Assembly: GCA_020722685.1 (NCBI GenBank)
Contig: DYKH01000017.1
Location: 1-58,915, forward strand
Origin: Caldithrix sp.
Lineage (GTDB): Bacteria; KSB1; UBA2214; DYKH01
Reading direction: 5' to 3'
DNA: 58,915 nucleotides
The translations under genes were made by a program, and so were the position numbers. The notes beneath the pieces are model-generated. The model was not told the DNA's origin and did no database searches. It was given only the letters and a program-made list of their open reading frames with translations. Shown piece by piece: positions 32,557-39,642 of the stretch (positions are counted from its first letter, which is position 1; each line of letters opens with the position of its first letter).

Positions 32557-33694
32557 TAATTGTCGCCGTTGTGATCACTTTTGGCGTAGAATAGACTTCA
32601 TCAGTGATTCCCAATTTAGCAATCAGTGCAGAGGGCGCTAAGAAGTAACTTAGCGTGGCCTCCACAGAGACTGCGCTGGACTCTGTGATTTCATAGTCTA
32701 ATTTGACCGGGTTATTCGGCCACAGGCGCTGGTCGAAGCGCTCCTTCTCAGCTTCCCAAGGGGGCACGGGCGCCCTCCCATTCCTATCTTCCAACAATCG
32801 CATAAAAACCGCTTGACTGTCCTCTTCCAAGGGATTCACATACCAGTTCTTCCACACCGGCTGTTGCAAGCTGTCCTTCGCTGTCAGTGTCAGCACCACC
32901 ATGCGCAAGGGCGAGCCGGTCGGCAAAGCGTGGCCGACGGTTTGGTTGGTGACTCGCACACTCAGTTTCTTGATCTGTCCTTCGCCGCTAACAGAGAGCT
33001 TGATCTCTGCGCAATTGTGCAACATGGTTTTTGAATAAGCCCCGTAAAACGCGTGTGAATGGATTTTGTCCCGCACTTTGCCCAGAGGAGCGGCCTTCCC
33101 CTCCATCGATGGCATGTGGCAATCCTGACAGGTTACTTTTTGTTTGGCGAAGGGACTGGCCATCCACTCATCCTCGGTGGCGCAAAAGCTGATGCCGGAC
33201 GGAGTTTGCGCGTTTCCGTGACACGTCAGACAGAATTCCGCTTTCTCATGAACAGGAGAGTACTCGCAGGCGTGTTCGCTTGATATGGCATCTCTAATGG
33301 GTCCCTGTTTGGCCTTCGTCAGGTTCGGATCGTACCATCTTCCCTTTCCCTTGCCGGAAAGCTTGGTGGCGTGGCATACATCGCAGGTGACGCCTTCTCC
33401 GGCTATTTGCCGATCCTTGCTCGCCCCGAAGTGGAAAGTGCCGACCGGCTCATGGCATTTCTGGCACTGTACGACCAGATCAGCCGTACCCGTTCGTTTT
33501 GCCCATTGCAGCATAGCTGAATAAAGAGGGTTCTTCGCTGCGGTCGAGATTGAGTGGCGAGATACCTTCCATTCCGCGTAAGCGGCACTATGGCATTTCT
33601 GGCAGTGTTCTGCGGATTGGAAACTTTGGCCTATGGCCGGCATGGAGAGAAGCATCCCGCTTAGAATTACAGGAATCGGAAAAATTCGACTCAT
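32549..33694 (-). CDS. Pentaheme cytochrome c (c554-like)
   Basis: A 381-residue exported electron carrier with five CXXCH sites: EHCQKCH, VQCQKCH, TCDVCH, FCLTCH and TCQDCH, all in the first 220 residues. A beta-rich C-terminal domain follows (IKKLSVRVTNQTVGHALPTG, SPLRMVVLTL). The start is ATG 33694 with signal peptide IFPIPVILSGMLLSMPAIGQ; a longer frame to 33805 adds non-family residues. The layout resembles cytochrome c554 / multiheme proteins of periplasmic nitrogen or metal electron transfer. No terminal reductase is adjacent, so its partner is unknown. Confidence 0.87.
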   Translation of the reverse strand: MSRIFPIPVILSGMLLSMPAIGQSFQSAEHCQKCHSAAYAEWKVSRHSISTAAKNPLYSAMLQWAKRTGTADLVVQCQKCHEPVGTFHFGASKDRQIAGEGVTCDVCHATKLSGKGKGRWYDPNLTKAKQGPIRDAISSEHACEYSPVHEKAEFCLTCHGNAQTPSGISFCATEDEWMASPFAKQKVTCQDCHMPSMEGKAAPLGKVRDKIHSHAFYGAYSKTMLHNCAEIKLSVSGEGQIKKLSVRVTNQTVGHALPTGSPLRMVVLTLTAKDSLQQPVWKNWYVNPLEEDSQAVFMRLLEDRNGRAPVPPWEAEKERFDQRLWPNNPVKLDYEITESSAVSVEATLSYFLAPSALIAKLGITDEVYSTPKVITTATIKL

Positions 33695-33857
33695 ACTGGC
33701 CTCGGAATTGGCGGATGAATTTGCTCCATGATCGAGTGACAGAGAATTACTGTCCGACAATTGCACCCCCGCGCGATTGTAGGACAAGATGTCATCTTGT
33801 CCCACAATTTGTCGCGGCTTGTCTGCTTTCTGGATCGGCTGAGCAAGTCAGGCGATG

Positions 33858-34067
33858 TTAATGCCGATCGCCATTTGATTTTTCATTGTCCTTTTTTCCA
33901 AAACCGCCGATCAACAGGGCGCCCAGGGCCGAACCGTACAGCGTGCTGATGTATGGATTCCCGGTCAGTGGACAAGAACCTGTCCGACAGCCGACGAAAT
34001 AGTAATATGCAAATCCCAAGGCTCCGCCAACGACCAAACCGAAGGCAATTTTCACTCTTGAATTCAT
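33858..34067 (-). CDS. DUF6132-like small membrane protein with a C-x3-S-C motif
   Basis: A 69-residue protein from ATG 34067 with two hydrophobic helices (IAFGLVVGGALGFAYYYFVG and STLYGSALGALLIGGF). Between them lies GCRTGSCPLTGNPYISTLYG, the hallmark of this small family (GCxSGxCPITSNP). The cysteine pair suggests thiol, persulfide or metal chemistry at the membrane. The stop of the flavoprotein gene upstream (34070) is only two bases before this ATG, so the two are tightly coupled. Confidence 0.78.
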   Translation of the reverse strand: MNSRVKIAFGLVVGGALGFAYYYFVGCRTGSCPLTGNPYISTLYGSALGALLIGGFGKKDNEKSNGDRH

Positions 34068-34069
34068 CT

Positions 34070-35458
34070 TCACTGTTCCTTTGTTTTCTTCATGGCAGCA
34101 CTTCCGGCGACCAAGAGAGGGTCCCACACATTAGAAATGGCCGGAGTGTACCCCAAATCCAAGTAGGACAAATCATGGAGGGTTAGCCTGGCAGCAACGG
34201 CCGCAGCCAACACGTTGAGGCGAAGACCTGCGCCGCTCGCGCCGATGATCTGCCCGCCCAACAGTTGTCTCGAGTGTGAGTCGGCAATCAACGCCACGGT
34301 GATTGCCTGGCCATTGGGCGCATAAGCAGGCTTCGAGGCGTGGGTAATGACCGTTTCTTTGGCAGCAAAGCCAGCGCTCAGGGCCTCGGAAAGAGACAGC
34401 CCGGTTCGCCCCCATTCCAGGCCAAAGGCGGACACCAGGGCCGTACCCAAAACACCGGGCAGGCTTTCACGGCCTCCGGCGGCGTTGGTGCCGGCAACCC
34501 GTCCTTGTTTGGAGGCGATTTGTGCGAAGGGCGCCCAAATCGATTTTTGGGAAACGATATGGCGGGCCTCAGCGCAATCGCCGGCTGCGTATACGTCCAT
34601 CCTGCCCGTCTCCTGGCGATGGTTGATACGAATTGCTCCGGTCCGGCCGAGAGGAATGCCAGCCTTGTCCGCCAGCAGCACGTTCGGTCGAATGCCGGCG
34701 GCGACCACTACCAAATCCACGTCCATTCCTTGCCCTGCAGATGAAACGCCAACCCGCTGCACAAGCATTGCATCGTTCATGACAAATCCGCTCGCTTCGC
34801 TGCTGAGCAGCAATTTAATCCCTCTCTTCGCAACGCCGTTTTTGATCATGTCGGAGATTTCAGCAGCAAAATCGGGAAACAGCCTCCCTGCCTTTTCAAT
34901 GACGCTGACCTGCAATCCTCTTTGCGCCAGCGCATCGGCTATTTCCAATCCCAAGTAGCCGGCGCCCATGATCAGCGCCCGCCTTGGGAAGTTGTTTGTG
35001 ATAAATTGTTCCAGGCGGAGTGCGTCGGCAAAACTGCGAAGGGTAAAAACGTTCTTCGCTTCCACAGGGACGACTTGCGGCATGATCGGCGTCGCCCCGG
35101 TGCTAAGAATGAGCTTGTGGTAGGGTAGGTCGAATTGCTTGTCGGTCGCTAAATCCCGGACGCGAACGCTTCGCTGCCGAAGGTCAATTTCCACCGCCTC
35201 ATGGCTCGTCAAAACATCCAAGCCACGCTGCTGCTTCAGATCGGCAGAATTCGGCCCAGCAAGCAAATCGGCTTTCACTGTTCCACCAATCAGGAAAGGA
35301 ACGCCGCAAGAGCCGTAGGCCGTGTGCGGGGTCATTTCTAACACCACCACTTCCAAGTTGGGATTCAAGCGCTTGGCGCGTCCGGCGGCGCTCAAACCGG
35401 CATCGTTCCCGCCAATGACAATGATGCGATTCCTCTTCCCGCTGTACAATCCATTCAC
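34070..35458 (-). CDS. FAD-dependent pyridine nucleotide-disulfide oxidoreductase, CoA-disulfide-reductase-like
   Basis: A 462-residue flavoprotein. FAD-binding RIIVIGGNDAGLSAAGRAKR, the redox Cys region TAYGSCGVPFLIGG (single Cys, as in CoA-disulfide reductase, NADH oxidase and NADH peroxidase), NAD-binding RALIMGAGYLGLEIADAL, the second FAD motif DVYAAGDCAE, and a C-terminal dimerisation domain are all present. It may reduce CoA disulfide or polysulfide with NAD(P)H. No C-terminal rhodanese is present. I take GTG 35458, five bases after the HAD stop; the frame is open to a TTG at 35482. It is followed two bases later by the DUF6132 gene. Confidence 0.87.
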   Translation of the reverse strand: MNGLYSGKRNRIIVIGGNDAGLSAAGRAKRLNPNLEVVVLEMTPHTAYGSCGVPFLIGGTVKADLLAGPNSADLKQQRGLDVLTSHEAVEIDLRQRSVRVRDLATDKQFDLPYHKLILSTGATPIMPQVVPVEAKNVFTLRSFADALRLEQFITNNFPRRALIMGAGYLGLEIADALAQRGLQVSVIEKAGRLFPDFAAEISDMIKNGVAKRGIKLLLSSEASGFVMNDAMLVQRVGVSSAGQGMDVDLVVVAAGIRPNVLLADKAGIPLGRTGAIRINHRQETGRMDVYAAGDCAEARHIVSQKSIWAPFAQIASKQGRVAGTNAAGGRESLPGVLGTALVSAFGLEWGRTGLSLSEALSAGFAAKETVITHASKPAYAPNGQAITVALIADSHSRQLLGGQIIGASGAGLRLNVLAAAVAARLTLHDLSYLDLGYTPAISNVWDPLLVAGSAAMKKTKEQ

Positions 35459-35462
35459 CTTG

Positions 35463-35933
35463 TTATTTCCGCAGCGTAGCAATGATTCGCTTCGGCTTTA
35501 TGAGCAAATCCAGAGCGTCCAGAATGTCACGACAGACGATATCCGCACTCATCAGGCAGCTTGTCGCCGTACCCTCCGGCCCAAGCACCGCGATGCCTAA
35601 TGCGGCCTTCTCCAACATGAGGCGATCATTAGCTCCATTGCCAATCGCCACGACCGTTTGAGGACCGAGTCGTTCAACGAATGTCGCCTTTTGTTCCGCC
35701 TCTTTCGTCGGGGACAAGCGCACTGAGCTTAGGTCCAACAGATGATCGATTTCATCCTGCTTGCCGTGGGTATTGGCTGTGAGCATGACAATGTGCAGCT
35801 TAGTCGCCAATTGGTGCAAATGCTCTTTGACACCCTCGATGATTCTTCCATCCACAGCGAGGGTACCGTTCACGTCCAGCACCAATGACACGATGTGGAA
35901 CGAGCTGAGTCCTGGAACATCGAATTCAATCAT
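35463..35933 (-). CDS. HAD-superfamily hydrolase (soluble P-type-ATPase-like)
   Basis: A 156-residue minimal HAD fold without a cap. Motif I is VSLVLDVNGTLAVDG, with the nucleophile Asp and an Asn where most phosphatases have the second Asp. Motif II is HIVMLTANT, motif III is the Lys of SPTKEAEQK, and motif IV is VVAIGNGANDRLML. This DxN-G-T pattern is that of the COG4087 'soluble P-type ATPase' proteins, whose substrate is unknown. It is the first gene of a three-gene run with the flavoprotein and DUF6132. Confidence 0.85.
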   Translation of the reverse strand: MIEFDVPGLSSFHIVSLVLDVNGTLAVDGRIIEGVKEHLHQLATKLHIVMLTANTHGKQDEIDHLLDLSSVRLSPTKEAEQKATFVERLGPQTVVAIGNGANDRLMLEKAALGIAVLGPEGTATSCLMSADIVCRDILDALDLLIKPKRIIATLRK

Positions 35934-36129
35934 TGGAAAGGCGCTCGGAATAGCTGGATGTGATGGCTTGATCCTTTTGCAAGAATGAGGCTAAGAAATG
36001 AGATCACCTGACTTTTGCACGCGTTTGATCTCTCTTGCATAGGGCTTTTTAGATCCGGCCAAAACCTGCAGGAGGTTGTCCCCAATGGCTAATAGCAACC
36101 TCTCGCGGTCTTAGGCACAAAATAGAGAA

Positions 36130-36170
36130 AAAGGCAAATCATCTGTAAAGCTATCGAGTGATTTGCCTTT
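36130..36170 (-). terminator. Rho-independent terminator of the FmdB gene
   Basis: A perfect 12-bp stem AAAGGCAAATCA / TGATTTGCCTTT encloses a 17-nt loop. On the minus strand it is followed by TTTCTCTATTTTG. It lies 78 bp after the FmdB stop. The rest of 35934-36247 shows nothing else. Confidence 0.75.
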
Positions 36171-36247
36171 GCAAATTAGCTATATGGAAACTGAAAATCA
36201 AGCTCAAATTTGGCAAGCTTGAGTAACCTACTCAAGGACTAAACGCC

Positions 36248-36454
36248 TCAGGAGAATCCCCCACTGCCGCAGGAGGACCCGCTATAGGAGCCGGAGTAAG
36301 ACTCGCTGCCGCTGGAAGCAAAAGCGGAGAACAGCTTTTCCGGCCTATTGCTATTGCATTTCGGACAGTTCAACTCGGATCCGTCCGCTCCAATCCGCTG
36401 AAATGCTTCGAACACGTGACCACACTTTTTGCATTTATATTCATATATCGGCAT
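36248..36454 (-). CDS. FmdB-family zinc ribbon protein
   Basis: A 68-residue protein: MPIYEYKCKKCGHVFEAFQR, then LNCPKCNS and a Gly/Ser/Tyr-rich tail with one Cys (SGSSCGSGGFS). Four cysteines (C8, C11, C30, C33) form the zinc ribbon of the FmdB / CxxC_CXXC_SSSS family, a putative regulatory protein of undefined role. RBS AGGAG precedes the start. It is 150 bp downstream of the small TGA-containing gene, on the same strand. Confidence 0.9.
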   Translation of the reverse strand: MPIYEYKCKKCGHVFEAFQRIGADGSELNCPKCNSNRPEKLFSAFASSGSESYSGSYSGSSCGSGGFS

Positions 36455-36604
36455 CTTTCAGGCTCCTGGAACAATTTTAAAATGGTTCTTATAACCGAAT
36501 CACAGATAATCGTTCAAAACCACAACTGCGTGAATGACCCATTTTTTGTTGAGGTGGTAAGCCGGACAGATCCGGCATGCTGCTTTCTGAATTCCTTTCC
36601 TGAA

Positions 36605-36766
36605 TCAGAAATTTCCCGCTTCATCGCTCTTTTGCGTCTTTTTATCATCTTCCGCCGGAAGATCGCAGCTGGGCGACATTCACGTGGGAACTCCCATACG
36701 CGGCAAGACCAATTTCATGAGCACGAACCAAATCACAATGAAGATGATGATACCAAAATTGTCCAT
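36605..36766 (-). CDS. Small membrane protein with in-frame TGA, candidate selenoprotein
   Basis: A strong RBS (AGAGGAG, 36773-36779) sits six bases before ATG 36766. The frame reads MDNFGIIIFIVIWFVLMKLV and LPRMGVPT, then TGA (36680-36682), then MSPSCDLPAEDDKKTQKSDE and AGNF, stopping at TGA 36605-36607. With the first TGA as selenocysteine it is a 53-residue protein: one membrane helix, a U-x3-S-C pair, and a charged cytoplasmic-type tail. Without recoding it is a 28-residue peptide. A hairpin fitting a bacterial SECIS follows the TGA. The U-x3-S-C pattern mirrors C-x3-S-C in the DUF6132 protein nearby. From memory, small proteins with Cys in a similar LPxxGVPTCMS context exist, but I cannot check this. 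No selA/B/C/D gene is in the window. Confidence 0.5.
36647..36682 (-). promoter_or_regulatory. Candidate bacterial SECIS hairpin after the in-frame TGA
   Basis: Minus strand: TGA at 36680-36682, 16 nt, then stem ATCTTCC (36657-36663), loop GGC (36654-36656) and stem GGAAGAT (36647-36653). All seven pairs are Watson-Crick. The loop opens with two G and begins 24 nt after the TGA, inside the range known for bacterial SECIS elements, where the E. coli fdhF loop also begins with GG. Confidence 0.45.
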
Positions 36767-37363
36767 TCACGGCTCCTCTGCGCGTGGTTATGTTTTCTCG
36801 GCGTATTAGATGTTGCAGTGGCAAAAAGTATTCAAATTTTGTGTGACATTGCAGAATTTTCTGGAGGTCGTACTTTTGGATATCTGCACCTCCGCAGAGA
36901 GAGAGTGGTACGAGAAAATCTGTCTATTCATTCTCGCACTGGGAGGTGAAACCCTTAGAAGCAAAACTCTGCAACCGACGGCGCGCTCCAAACGAAAAAT
37001 CGGTCCTAGGCACTGCACGCTACCAACCCATTGTCTCACGAGCGTCTAATAGCCTTGCTTTTCATCATCTTGCCGAATCCAGCATAATCTGAGATATTGG
37101 GATGAAGGATTCTTTACAAATAGAGAAAGCTTCGACCCAGCAACGAAAACCGCCAACGGAGAGTGACGGCCTAACGAATCAGCACAATTTTTCACATCCG
37201 TTGGGTTGTTTCTGTCCGTTGAGAAAAGTCTTTAACGTTGGCCTGGGGCGAAGGTTTGCTGGATCGTTACTAAAAATTACAAAAAAGCTTTGCGGTTTTG
37301 CTATGAACTCACTATCTTTTACAAATTTTGCTCCGGCAGTCGATCATAAGGAGGAGAGCGAAC
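36767..37363. other. Long intergenic region, no gene supported
   Basis: Two overlapping open frames on opposite strands (36806-37049) have no family resemblance and shadow each other. The acetyltransferase reading frame is open upstream of its ATG, but that part is not protein-like. I see no RNA structure I can name. Confidence 0.4.
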
Positions 37364-38536
37364 ATGGGATCAGAAGAGCCAAGGATCATAGAGTTTTCCA
37401 ATCAAACCAAAGAAGACAAGAAGCTACTTAAGAAGTTCGTCGATTTCCATTGGCACCATTACCGCGACGATCCACAGTACATCCCCTTGCTCGATTATGA
37501 ATACCTCGGCTTTAAGCTCTTGGGCATGACCGGCTTTTTCGAGCCGCACAATCTTTTTTTCAAGCATGCGGAAATGCGCTTTTTTCTCGCCCAGCGAAAC
37601 GGTGAAACGGTCGGGCGCTGCAACGCCTTCATCAATCATCATCACAACCGGCATTGGAAGGACAAAGTTGGCTTTTGGGGTCAGTTTGAAGCGGTCGACG
37701 ATCAAAACGTGGCGGACGCACTTCTCCGAGCGGCGGCCGAATGGCTCAAATCTCGCGGTATGGACACGATACGCGGGCCACAGAACTTGCCGGTCAACGA
37801 AGCCACGCCGGGCCTGATGACCGAAGGCTTTGACGCGCGCCCGGTCATTTATTATCACTACAACAAGCCGTATTATGAGAAGCTGGTGCGCAACGCCGGA
37901 TTCGAACCGATCAAAAGAGTGCTTTCTTGGGAAGTGCCTGTCATGAATCCCATGGAAGAAAGGCTGGAGCGGGTCGCCAAAAAGGTAATCGAGCGCTATG
38001 ACGTGCGGATCGAAACCTGGAAAGAACGTCCTTTTGATGTGCGCAAGCGAGAAATGTTCGACATCTATAATGATGCCTGGACCGATAATTTCGGCTTTGT
38101 TCCTTTCACGGAAGAGGAATTTTTCCACATTGCCAAAGATATGCTCTTGGTTATGGACAAAAGTCTTTTCATTTTCCTCTACGTCAAGGGCGAGCCGGCC
38201 GCATTTTTTGGCGGCGTACCGAATATCTTCGAGAAAATGCAACCGATTCCGGCTTTGCGACGCTGGGAATTGTTAAGGGCGGGGAAAATGCTGTTGACCA
38301 AGAGCGGAGTGAAAGGGTTTCGCCTCGGCTATTTAGGGGTGAAACGGAAATTTCGCCGATTAGGATTGGACGGGGTCATGTTATGGAAGCAAAAAATATA
38401 CTCACAAGCAAAAGGCTATCAATATTCGGACATCGGTTGGGTGCTGGAGGACAACGTAATGGTTACCCGCTTGGTAGAGATGATGAACGCCAAGCCCTCC
38501 AAAACTTATACCATTTTTCAAAAGCCAATCAACTGA
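37364..38536 (+). CDS. GNAT-like acyltransferase protein, about 390 residues
   Basis: A cytoplasmic protein beginning MGSEEPRIIEFSNQTKEDKK after an exceptionally strong RBS (AAGGAGGAG, 37348-37356). The frame is open upstream, but this ATG is clearly preferred. It belongs to a little-studied group of large GNAT-fold proteins with a VDFHWHHYRDDPQYIPLL N-terminus, a central FLAQRNGETVGRCNAFINHHHNR acetyl-CoA-fold strand, GFWGQFE, GPQNLPVNEATPGLMTEGF and a C-terminal second GNAT-like half (FRLGYLGVKRKFRRLGLDGVMLW). The substrate is unknown. It is 84 bp upstream of the exported isomerase gene, in the same direction. Confidence 0.72.
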   Translation: MGSEEPRIIEFSNQTKEDKKLLKKFVDFHWHHYRDDPQYIPLLDYEYLGFKLLGMTGFFEPHNLFFKHAEMRFFLAQRNGETVGRCNAFINHHHNRHWKDKVGFWGQFEAVDDQNVADALLRAAAEWLKSRGMDTIRGPQNLPVNEATPGLMTEGFDARPVIYYHYNKPYYEKLVRNAGFEPIKRVLSWEVPVMNPMEERLERVAKKVIERYDVRIETWKERPFDVRKREMFDIYNDAWTDNFGFVPFTEEEFFHIAKDMLLVMDKSLFIFLYVKGEPAAFFGGVPNIFEKMQPIPALRRWELLRAGKMLLTKSGVKGFRLGYLGVKRKFRRLGLDGVMLWKQKIYSQAKGYQYSDIGWVLEDNVMVTRLVEMMNAKPSKTYTIFQKPIN

Positions 38537-38620
38537 ATCGAGAGCGATAAAGGTCGGCGAGCGCATGGCGGAACACCATTTGCCCTCGCGCAGATAGATG
38601 CCATCGAACAAGGAGCAACC

Positions 38621-39574
38621 ATGACAAAGGTCAGTAGAAGAAATTTCATCAAATCTTCCATTGGGATTGCCGGCACCTCAATATTGAGTGGGAGGAAATT
38701 GGGATTTGCGCGGTCGGCAGGTGCGACAAAACCGCGCGTCTTCAAATATGCCATCTGCAATGAAAGCATGAAAGGAATGGCCTGGGAAGACCAGTGTCAA
38801 TTGGCGGCCAAGGCCGGCTACCAGGGAATAGAAATCGCTGCTTTTAGCCTGGTGCAAGAAAGCGTTGACGAAATAACCCCCGTCCGTCGCAAGGAAATGG
38901 TCAAAGCGCTGCAGAAGCACGGCCTCGAGTGCGCCGGGCTGCATTGGTTACTGGCGCCCCCTCCTGCCGGTTTGCATGCTACTACATCCGACTCGACAGT
39001 TTATCAAAAGACTTGGGACTATTTAGGGAAGCTCATTGACTTTTGCGGCGACCTTGGCGGCACGGTGATGGTTTTCGGCTCGCCGAAACAGCGAAATGCG
39101 GCGGAAGGTGTGACCATTGCCGAAGCCACTAAACGTCTTGCCGATGGATTGGCAAAAGCCGCCGACCACGCTGCCGCGCGCAAGGTGAAGATATTGATCG
39201 AGCCGCTCGATCACACGCAAACCAACGTGGTCAACACCACCGCTGAAGCGATGAAGATAGTGAATGCGATCAATCACCCAGCGATTCAGACCATGTTCGA
39301 TTTTCACAACACTGTGGATGAGACTGAGCCTTTCCATGTACTCATTCAAAAGTACTACACTCACATCTTTCATGTGCATGTTCAGGAAATGGACGGCAAA
39401 TACCTGGGTACTGGTAATGCGAAAGAAAAGTATGTTCGCGCCTTCCAGACACTCAAGGACTTGAAATACGACAAATGGGTTTCTCTGGAGGTATTTGATT
39501 TCAGTCCTGGGGCCCAGACCATCGCAGTCGAGTCGATAAAAGTCTTAAGGGCAATTGAAGCGAAACTCAAATAG
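38621..39574 (+). CDS. Tat-exported sugar phosphate isomerase/epimerase-like TIM barrel
   Basis: A 317-residue AP-endonuclease-2-like TIM barrel of the hydroxypyruvate isomerase / xylose epimerase group. A twin-arginine signal SRRNFIKSSIGIAGTSILSG precedes it. Barrel and metal-site segments include LAAKAGYQGIEIAAF, GLHWLLAPPP, ILIEPLDHTQTNVVNTT with the metal Glu, MFDFHNT, HVHVQEMDG and KWVSLEVFDF. Export folded through Tat suggests it holds a metal. It probably acts on a periplasmic sugar, in keeping with the epimerase gene that faces it. Confidence 0.85.
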   Translation: MTKVSRRNFIKSSIGIAGTSILSGRKLGFARSAGATKPRVFKYAICNESMKGMAWEDQCQLAAKAGYQGIEIAAFSLVQESVDEITPVRRKEMVKALQKHGLECAGLHWLLAPPPAGLHATTSDSTVYQKTWDYLGKLIDFCGDLGGTVMVFGSPKQRNAAEGVTIAEATKRLADGLAKAADHAAARKVKILIEPLDHTQTNVVNTTAEAMKIVNAINHPAIQTMFDFHNTVDETEPFHVLIQKYYTHIFHVHVQEMDGKYLGTGNAKEKYVRAFQTLKDLKYDKWVSLEVFDFSPGAQTIAVESIKVLRAIEAKLK

Positions 39575-39595
39575 GCACTGAAACCTTCCGCAAAT

Positions 39596-39628
39596 AGACC
39601 TCAAAGGTCTCGGAGACCTTTGAGGTCT
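39596..39628. terminator. Perfect 16-bp inverted repeat between convergent genes
   Basis: The arms AGACCTCAAAGGTCTC and GAGACCTTTGAGGTCT are separated by one base. Folded with a 5-nt loop this gives a 14-bp stem. A T-rich stretch (GAGTTTATTT) follows on the plus strand. It sits 22 bp after the isomerase stop and 14 bp after the epimerase stop, so it can terminate both. The same arm sequence is known as a dispersed palindrome in several FCB genomes, from memory. Confidence 0.65.
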
Positions 39629-39642
39629 GAGTTTATTTCAAT

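Noticed and set aside
36806..37049. Two overlapping small frames on opposite strands
   Set aside because: No ribosome-binding site of note, no family resemblance, and each shadows the other.
37424..38242. 272-codon minus-strand frame
   Set aside because: Antisense to the GNAT-like gene, which has a very strong ribosome-binding site.
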